64,000 bases of DNA, from NCBI RefSeq assembly GCF_004123145.1, contig NZ_SDKC01000002.1, positions 62,001 through 126,000 of the forward strand, read 5' to 3'. This document shows positions 60,308-64,000 of this stretch, one piece after another (the first letter of the stretch is position 1; every line of letters begins with the position of its first letter). Made by a program: the position numbers and the translations under genes. Source of the DNA: Blautia faecicola (GTDB taxonomy: Bacteria > Bacillota > Clostridia > Lachnospirales > Lachnospiraceae). The notes under the pieces are model-generated. The model was not told where the DNA came from. It worked only from the letters and a program-made list of their open reading frames with translations, and searched no databases.

Positions 60308-60316
60308 AGTATGCCA
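60308..60316 (-). promoter_or_regulatory. TGGCATACT promoter box (60276 gene)
   Basis: Exact TGGCATACT then TTGATTAAG, 32 bases before the start codon; divergent partner at 60383. Confidence 0.65.
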
Positions 60317-60382
60317 TAACAACTCAACTTTTCTTATAACCACACACATTTTACACACTTTTTTTGGTTTTTCTTGTTGCTC

Positions 60383-60391
60383 AGGCATACT
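60383..60391 (+). promoter_or_regulatory. AGGCATACT promoter box (response regulator gene)
   Basis: AGGCATACT then TATAGTG on the plus strand. The start codon is 167 bases downstream, the longest leader in the set. Confidence 0.55.
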
Positions 60392-60557
60392 TATAGTGAT
60401 CCATAGCGTTTCATTTACAAATATTGAAACATCCGAATTTCACCTATGGGTTCAAAAGAAAACTCATGCCTATACTATAGCGAACACCAGTTCTTTTTTC
60501 AAGTCCCAATTATATGAGTTTCTGGTATTCGCAATTAAGAATTGAAGAGGAATACAA

Positions 60558-61388
60558 ATGGCAAAAACACTGCAAACCATCATGATTGTAGATGAAACAT
60601 CCGAAACTTCAAAATATTTCATAGAAGTGTCTGCTGAAGTATCGCAGCTTAACACGATCGGTATCTTTTTTTCATATACGGAAGCAATCGCATTTGTTGC
60701 AAATAATGCTGTAGATCTGATCGTATTTGATATTATGCTGGAAAATGCCCTGGAAGCTGCATCTCTTCTTCAGGAAATATGTCCATCTGCTTTTCGTATC
60801 GTATTGTTAAATTCTTTATGTGATCCGTCCAGGCTTATAAGGGCAATCCAACTGGAAGCCGATGCCTATCTTATGAAACCGTTCCATATAACATCCCTAC
60901 GAAACAGATGTAGAGATCTACTTTTTGTGGCCGAACATTTTCTGGAAAAGAAAACGGTCGTCGTCCAGACATTTCTCACGTTTGCAGTCCTTGTCAACGG
61001 TGAGGAAATCTCTCTTCGAGGAAAGGCTAAGGAAATCCTTGCCTATCTGATCTGGAAACATGGGGCATTCGCCGGACGCCAGGAAATTGAATCTGTTGTA
61101 TGGCCGGAAAAAGAATTTGACACCAACCGGCAGCATAATACCTATTACAATGCAATCAAGAGATTAGAAGAAAGTCTGAACGCTGCGGGAATATCCGATT
61201 TATTAAAACGCACACCGACCGGCTGTTCCTTGGATACCGATATGATCACTCGATGTGACTATTATGAGTGGGAGAGCAGTAGTAGTGTCCATTATGACTG
61301 GAACGATTTCCTTATTGAATTTTCCTGGTCTGATAATTTCAAAAATCAATTCAACGTTAATAAAGAAAGGAGTATCCATGAAAGATAG
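60558..61388 (+). CDS. Response-regulator-like transcription factor
   Basis: 276 residues. N-terminal receiver: acidic pair D12-E13 (MIVDETSE), phospho-acceptor Asp58 (LIVFDIMLE), Ser in VLLNSL, Lys107 (YLMKPF). The C-terminal part (145-240) is a winged helix of the OmpR/SARP type (VLVNGEEISLRGKAKEILAY, NTYYNAIKRLEESLNAAGI). No sensor kinase gene is adjacent. It could be an orphan regulator and is one candidate activator of plasmid promoters. RBS AGAGGAAT. Confidence 0.85.
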   Translation: MAKTLQTIMIVDETSETSKYFIEVSAEVSQLNTIGIFFSYTEAIAFVANNAVDLIVFDIMLENALEAASLLQEICPSAFRIVLLNSLCDPSRLIRAIQLEADAYLMKPFHITSLRNRCRDLLFVAEHFLEKKTVVVQTFLTFAVLVNGEEISLRGKAKEILAYLIWKHGAFAGRQEIESVVWPEKEFDTNRQHNTYYNAIKRLEESLNAAGISDLLKRTPTGCSLDTDMITRCDYYEWESSSSVHYDWNDFLIEFSWSDNFKNQFNVNKERSIHER

Positions 61389-61419
61389 TTATGCATCCGT
61401 TCTGCATGACCGTGTATGA
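61378..61419 (+). CDS. Candidate 13-codon ORF between regulator and secreted protein
   Basis: Strong AAAGGAG five bases before ATG inside the end of the regulator gene; reads KDSYASVLHDRV then a TGA that overlaps another ATG (ATGA), giving a six-codon frame ending near the start of the next gene. May be a coupling relay rather than a peptide gene. Confidence 0.3.
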   Translation: MKDSYASVLHDRV

Positions 61420-61437
61420 CTATATTAACTGGATGAT

Positions 61438-62250
61438 ATGATTTCTATGCGTAAAAAAATATTTATTTTATTATCCGCAGCAACCATCCTTGGACTTTGC
61501 GGATATGCATTTGGCTTAAAAAAGAGCGATTCTTATTCTATCGATTCTTCATCCCAGAAACTAACAACATCCGATAGTGCATCGATCAAGACCGTTCTTG
61601 ATTTTAAAGGATCTATAACCAGTGACAATGGTGATGTACCCTATCTGATTCATGTTACCGGGGACGGAGTTGTCGTAAACGCACCAAACTACCAGGAGAA
61701 CTGGAGATATTCCAGATACATGGAAATTCTCGGAACAACATCTTCCTCCACTTTTGATATCTCAGGATATGTACCACAAGAAAGCACTGATTACATTGGA
61801 ATGACGAGTGAAAAAGGGAAAGAAGACTGGAAGATATTAAACCATCCGACCAGCACTTGCCAAGATTATCTTTTAAGTAACCTGATCGAACATATGAAGA
61901 AAAATGGCAAACAGCAGACAACCGATGCTTATTCATCAACACTAGATGGCGAGGATCTGATCGAGCTGCTGAATGTAACTCTGGATCCGTGCCACGAATA
62001 TAATCTTAACAAATTTCAATGGACACAGAAAAACGTGCCGGTAACGATCATCTTGAATTCTGACGGACTTCCAAAAGAACTTACCGCTGACTGCAAGATT
62101 ATCGGACAAGAGGTGGCTGAATTAGTTGCGGATAAAACGGGGATCCGGATCACAGTAGAATCATTTACCGTCCATGTGACATATGACGACTATGGAAGAA
62201 TCAATTCCGTTGATCTTCCCGATGCATTGAAAGGAACCACATTATTTTGA
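61438..62250 (+). CDS. Secreted/membrane-tethered uncharacterised protein
   Basis: 270 residues; N-terminal signal or anchor (RKKIFILLSAATILGLCGYA). Extracytoplasmic part Ser/Thr/Asp rich (KTVLDFKGSITSDNGDVPYL) with a C-terminal beta-rich domain (LPKELTADCKIIGQEVAEL, TFVHVTYDDYGRINSV-type strands) resembling the outer-domain of DUF-type lipoproteins. No lipobox (Leu before Cys). No ribosome site directly before its ATG, so it may depend on coupling from the regulator gene. Confidence 0.7.
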   Translation: MISMRKKIFILLSAATILGLCGYAFGLKKSDSYSIDSSSQKLTTSDSASIKTVLDFKGSITSDNGDVPYLIHVTGDGVVVNAPNYQENWRYSRYMEILGTTSSSTFDISGYVPQESTDYIGMTSEKGKEDWKILNHPTSTCQDYLLSNLIEHMKKNGKQQTTDAYSSTLDGEDLIELLNVTLDPCHEYNLNKFQWTQKNVPVTIILNSDGLPKELTADCKIIGQEVAELVADKTGIRITVESFTVHVTYDDYGRINSVDLPDALKGTTLF

Positions 62251-62291
62251 GGCCGGCAAAATTGACGACCTCTTTTTTTGTTTTTTTTCAA
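62249..62291 (+). terminator. Terminator
   Basis: GAGGCCG...GACGACCTC hairpin followed by a T8 run at the end of the regulator/secreted-protein operon. Confidence 0.75.
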
Positions 62292-62306
62292 ACTACAACG
62301 ATGCTC

Positions 62307-62315
62307 TGGCATACT
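62307..62315 (+). promoter_or_regulatory. TGGCATACT box facing the resolvase gene (antisense)
   Basis: Exact TGGCATACT then TCTTTAGAATG on the plus strand. Downstream is the 3' end of a minus-strand gene, so a transcript would be antisense to the resolvase. Confidence 0.5.
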
Positions 62316-62342
62316 TCTTTAGAATGAGACAATATCAACTTT

Positions 62343-63050
62343 CTATTTGTCTTTAACATTTTCTTCTTGGAAATTTTTCATTCTTTCTTTAAGAAGGATT
62401 TTTTTATACTTATAGTACGTATCACGGCCAATAGTCAGGTGGGAGAGTAGTGTCTTATCGTTCATATCTCCATCGAAGTAAGTGCTGTTTGCAACAATAA
62501 AATCCTTGCACTCATCAAATCGGGATGTGACATAAGTGGTTCCCTTTGTAATGAAAGGTTCATCCGGATCCTTCATTAAACCACTCGCCAGACGTCCTGC
62601 TTTTCGATTTTCGACAGCAATATCGAATTTATCAAATTGATAATCAAAAAGATTGCGGATGAAAACATCCTTCTCAAGAAAATCTTTGATACTGATAGGC
62701 GTCGCAAGAAGAGAAGAGTAGGTATCATAACTTTCCTTTACAATCCTGCTATCAAGAAATGGGTTCGACAAGAATGCAGTATGAATATCTGACGAAATCA
62801 AAAATACATATATATTCCAGGCATCTTCTTTTTCCCTGGCTAACCTACGAACTTCTGTTGCAACAAAGGTATCTCCCGGCTGGATCCGGTCAAGGATCTT
62901 TTTCATCTCCGGTCCTGGCGCACCGGCAGTATCAGCGGAGAGAACTTCTCCAAGCATAACTGTTCCACGGGGATATCTTGTTTTTATAGCTGTTTTCTGA
63001 GATGAAAGACGTCCACGAGCATTTAAAGTAGAAGCATAAGCATATATCAT
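62343..63050 (-). CDS. Resolvase-type serine recombinase
   Basis: 235 residues from the ATG behind GAGGAG (a frame five codons longer begins at that ribosome site). Catalytic domain IYAYASTLNARGRLSSQKTA with Ser7, then ILDRIQPGDTFVATEVRRLA (conserved Arg pair region) and REKEDAWNIYVFL. C-terminal part has a helix-turn-helix-like LLSHLTIGRDTYYKYKKILL. Located beside the iterons, so it probably resolves plasmid multimers. Confidence 0.85.
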   Translation of the reverse strand: MIYAYASTLNARGRLSSQKTAIKTRYPRGTVMLGEVLSADTAGAPGPEMKKILDRIQPGDTFVATEVRRLAREKEDAWNIYVFLISSDIHTAFLSNPFLDSRIVKESYDTYSSLLATPISIKDFLEKDVFIRNLFDYQFDKFDIAVENRKAGRLASGLMKDPDEPFITKGTTYVTSRFDECKDFIVANSTYFDGDMNDKTLLSHLTIGRDTYYKYKKILLKERMKNFQEENVKDK

Positions 63051-63065
63051 AACTGGTCTCCTCAT

Positions 63066-63437
63066 AGTAAAAGTACTGGTTTTATAGGCTTATTATACCA
63101 GAGGAAAGCACGATTTGCAAAGAAATGTCGTATTATACACATACTATTAATTCATACAAGGACTGTGCAAACACTGACAGTCCTTATTAACACATACTTT
63201 TTTATTTTAAATTCAAGCAAAAAACTCTTTCAGTCTACCGAAACACATACTTTTGTTCCTTTGTATTTCTCTTGACTAGATCTATGGCTTTATTTATAAT
63301 AAAAAAGAAATATTGTTTTTGTTTTCGAAACAGGAATGTAATGTTAACAAAAGGAACACGTATCCGAAGGATACGTAGTTATATAGTCTTATTGAATCTA
63401 TATAGTTCTATATATAAATAGAATATAGTAAATATGG
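63066..63437. other. Origin-proximal AT-rich region
   Basis: No gene. Contains TTATACACA (63134-63142), one base from the DnaA-box consensus, long A/T runs, and the initiator promoter at 63272-63300. Probably part of the replication origin. Confidence 0.5.
63272..63300 (+). promoter_or_regulatory. Sigma-A promoter of the initiator gene
   Basis: TTGACT (63272-63277), 17 bases, TATAAT (63295-63300). Near-consensus; contrasts with the TGGCATACT boxes. Confidence 0.8.
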
Positions 63438-63621
63438 TATGACTGACAAAGGTGCCTGAGTATGACTGACAAGGGTGCCTAAGTATGACTGACAAGGGTG
63501 CCTGAGTATGACTGACAAGGGTGCCTAAGTATGACTGACAAGGGTGCCTGAGTATGACTGACAAGGGTGCCTAAGTATGACTGACAAGGGTGCCTGAGTA
63601 TGACTGACAAGGGTGCCTAAT
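63438..63621 (+). repeat. Eight 23-bp iterons (replication origin)
   Basis: Perfectly spaced direct repeats of TATGACTGACAAGGGTGCCT plus three bases, starting at 63438, 63461, 63484, 63507, 63530, 63553, 63576 and 63599. The first has AAAGG for AAGGG. The last bases alternate GAG, AAG, GAG, AAG, giving a 46-bp super-period. Directly upstream of the initiator gene, as in theta-replicating iteron plasmids. Confidence 0.9.
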
Positions 63622-63664
63622 ATACAAAACATATGGTTACAATTCAAGCAAGGAGCAATTAATA

Positions 63665-64000
63665 ATGGTTAAAGATTCAAGCGCAGTGTTGCCCATGCAG
63701 CACACTTATGTTTCAATCTCCAATGAAATCCTAAATAAATATATGCAGTTTGGAGATTTGACACAAGCAAAACTCACCTTTATGGTATTAAGCCAGATTT
63801 TGGCCTCACAAGAAAATGAGCATATCGTTTATACGGATATCAAAGAAACCATAGACATTCTTGGCGTCAAGAAAGATATGCACAAAAGACGTCAGTACTT
63901 AAAGGAACAATATAAAAAAGTGATTGCTGAAACGAAAATAGATCTTTCCGAACCGGATAAACCGGACAGTTGGAATATCCAGCAGCTGTTTTACGCATCC
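63665..64000 (+). CDS. rep: Plasmid replication initiator (Rep), N-terminal part
   Basis: 112 residues visible, then the window ends. RBS AAGGAG eleven bases upstream. Starts VKDSSAVLPMQHTYVSISNE, helix-rich with a winged-helix-like segment (LTQAKLTFMVLSQILASQEN, YTDIKETIDILGVKKDMHKR). Its position immediately behind iterons and a sigma-A promoter supports an iteron-binding initiator. Family (Rep_3 or another) cannot be fixed from this part. Confidence 0.75.
   Translation, partial: MVKDSSAVLPMQHTYVSISNEILNKYMQFGDLTQAKLTFMVLSQILASQENEHIVYTDIKETIDILGVKKDMHKRRQYLKEQYKKVIAETKIDLSEPDKPDSWNIQQLFYAS

Noticed and set aside
60392-60557. Riboswitch in the 165-base leader of the response regulator gene
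   Set aside because: No recognisable conserved aptamer core or terminator hairpin could be seen; long leader alone is not enough.
63379-63564. Minus-strand frame with repeated SVILRHPCQSY peptide
   Set aside because: It is only a reading of the 23-bp iterons; no ribosome site and no coding character outside the repeats.
63438-63621. CRISPR array
   Set aside because: Repeats are directly adjacent with no unique spacers, no cas genes in the window, and an initiator gene follows; these are iterons.
1-64000. tRNA or rRNA genes
   Set aside because: No cloverleaf with CCA-type end or rRNA-like conserved segments noticed on either strand.

Overview
The window looks like part of a large low-GC plasmid from an anaerobic gut Clostridia host, probably Lachnospiraceae-like; that host assignment is inferred from protein style, base composition and strong AAGGAGG ribosome sites. 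The plasmid calls rest on: an initiator gene running off the right edge behind eight 23-bp iterons (63.4-64.0 kb); a resolvase-type serine recombinase beside it; a ParA/ParB operon (47.1-49.2 kb); a second, actin-like (ParM/StbA type) partition locus (50.3-52.5 kb); a MobV-type relaxase (34.5-35.6 kb); and a primase-like Toprim protein, a RadC-like protein and a DnaQ-like exonuclease. I saw no rRNA, tRNA or CRISPR array.

Layout. 0-9 kb: a minus-strand operon for an FHA protein, a small membrane protein, a PP2C phosphatase, a Ser/Thr kinase with TPR-like tail, a membrane protein and a very large repeat-containing secreted protein cut by the window edge; this is a complete phospho-signalling set. 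9-16 kb: uncharacterised plasmid proteins, a zinc-ribbon/ribbon-helix-helix pair and the primase. 16-19.4 kb: a more GC-rich acquired block with an IS1182-type transposase remnant, an unknown 673-aa protein and the C-terminal half of an IscB nuclease. 19.4-24.5 kb: unknown operons and a RelE/Phd toxin-antitoxin pair. 24.8-30.9 kb: IS607-type element copy 1, a RadC-like operon and a HipA/CtkA-like kinase with small partner. 31-36 kb: an array of 18-bp palindromes, a NERD-domain membrane protein and the relaxase operon. 36-38.8 kb: IS607 copy 2 and fragments, including a WXG100-like start and an IS110 remnant. 39-49 kb: DnaQ-like exonuclease, papain-like protein, metallophosphatase, CpaF-like ATPase, lipoprotein and parAB. 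50-56 kb: actin-like partition operon with signal peptidase I, an OB-fold-like protein, an omega-RNA-like relic and a truncated MoxR AAA gene. 56-64 kb: IS607 copy 3, a VWA fragment, a membrane HNH protein, a poly-G frameshifted gene, a response regulator, a secreted protein, the resolvase and the origin.

Two sequence signals tie the window together. First, about two dozen sites with the box TGGCATACT (16 exact, the rest with one to three changes) stand at the heads of nearly all operons, commonly as divergent pairs and typically 20-130 bp before the start codon. It resembles an extended -10 element without a TTGACA-like -35, whereas the initiator, parAB and IS607 genes have ordinary sigma-A-like promoters. 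This suggests a plasmid-specific promoter class. Second, seven copies of the palindrome ATTATCCGNCGGATAAT (or close variants) occur in three clusters, the densest around parAB, and are candidate ParB sites or operators. The parAB operon starts with a protein that has the fold signature of an IS200/IS605 Y1 transposase but has lost the HUH histidines. A relic at 54.46-54.62 kb keeps only an omega-RNA-like right end of an IS607-type element, placed directly behind a plasmid promoter box. These are the best candidates for undescribed biology here.
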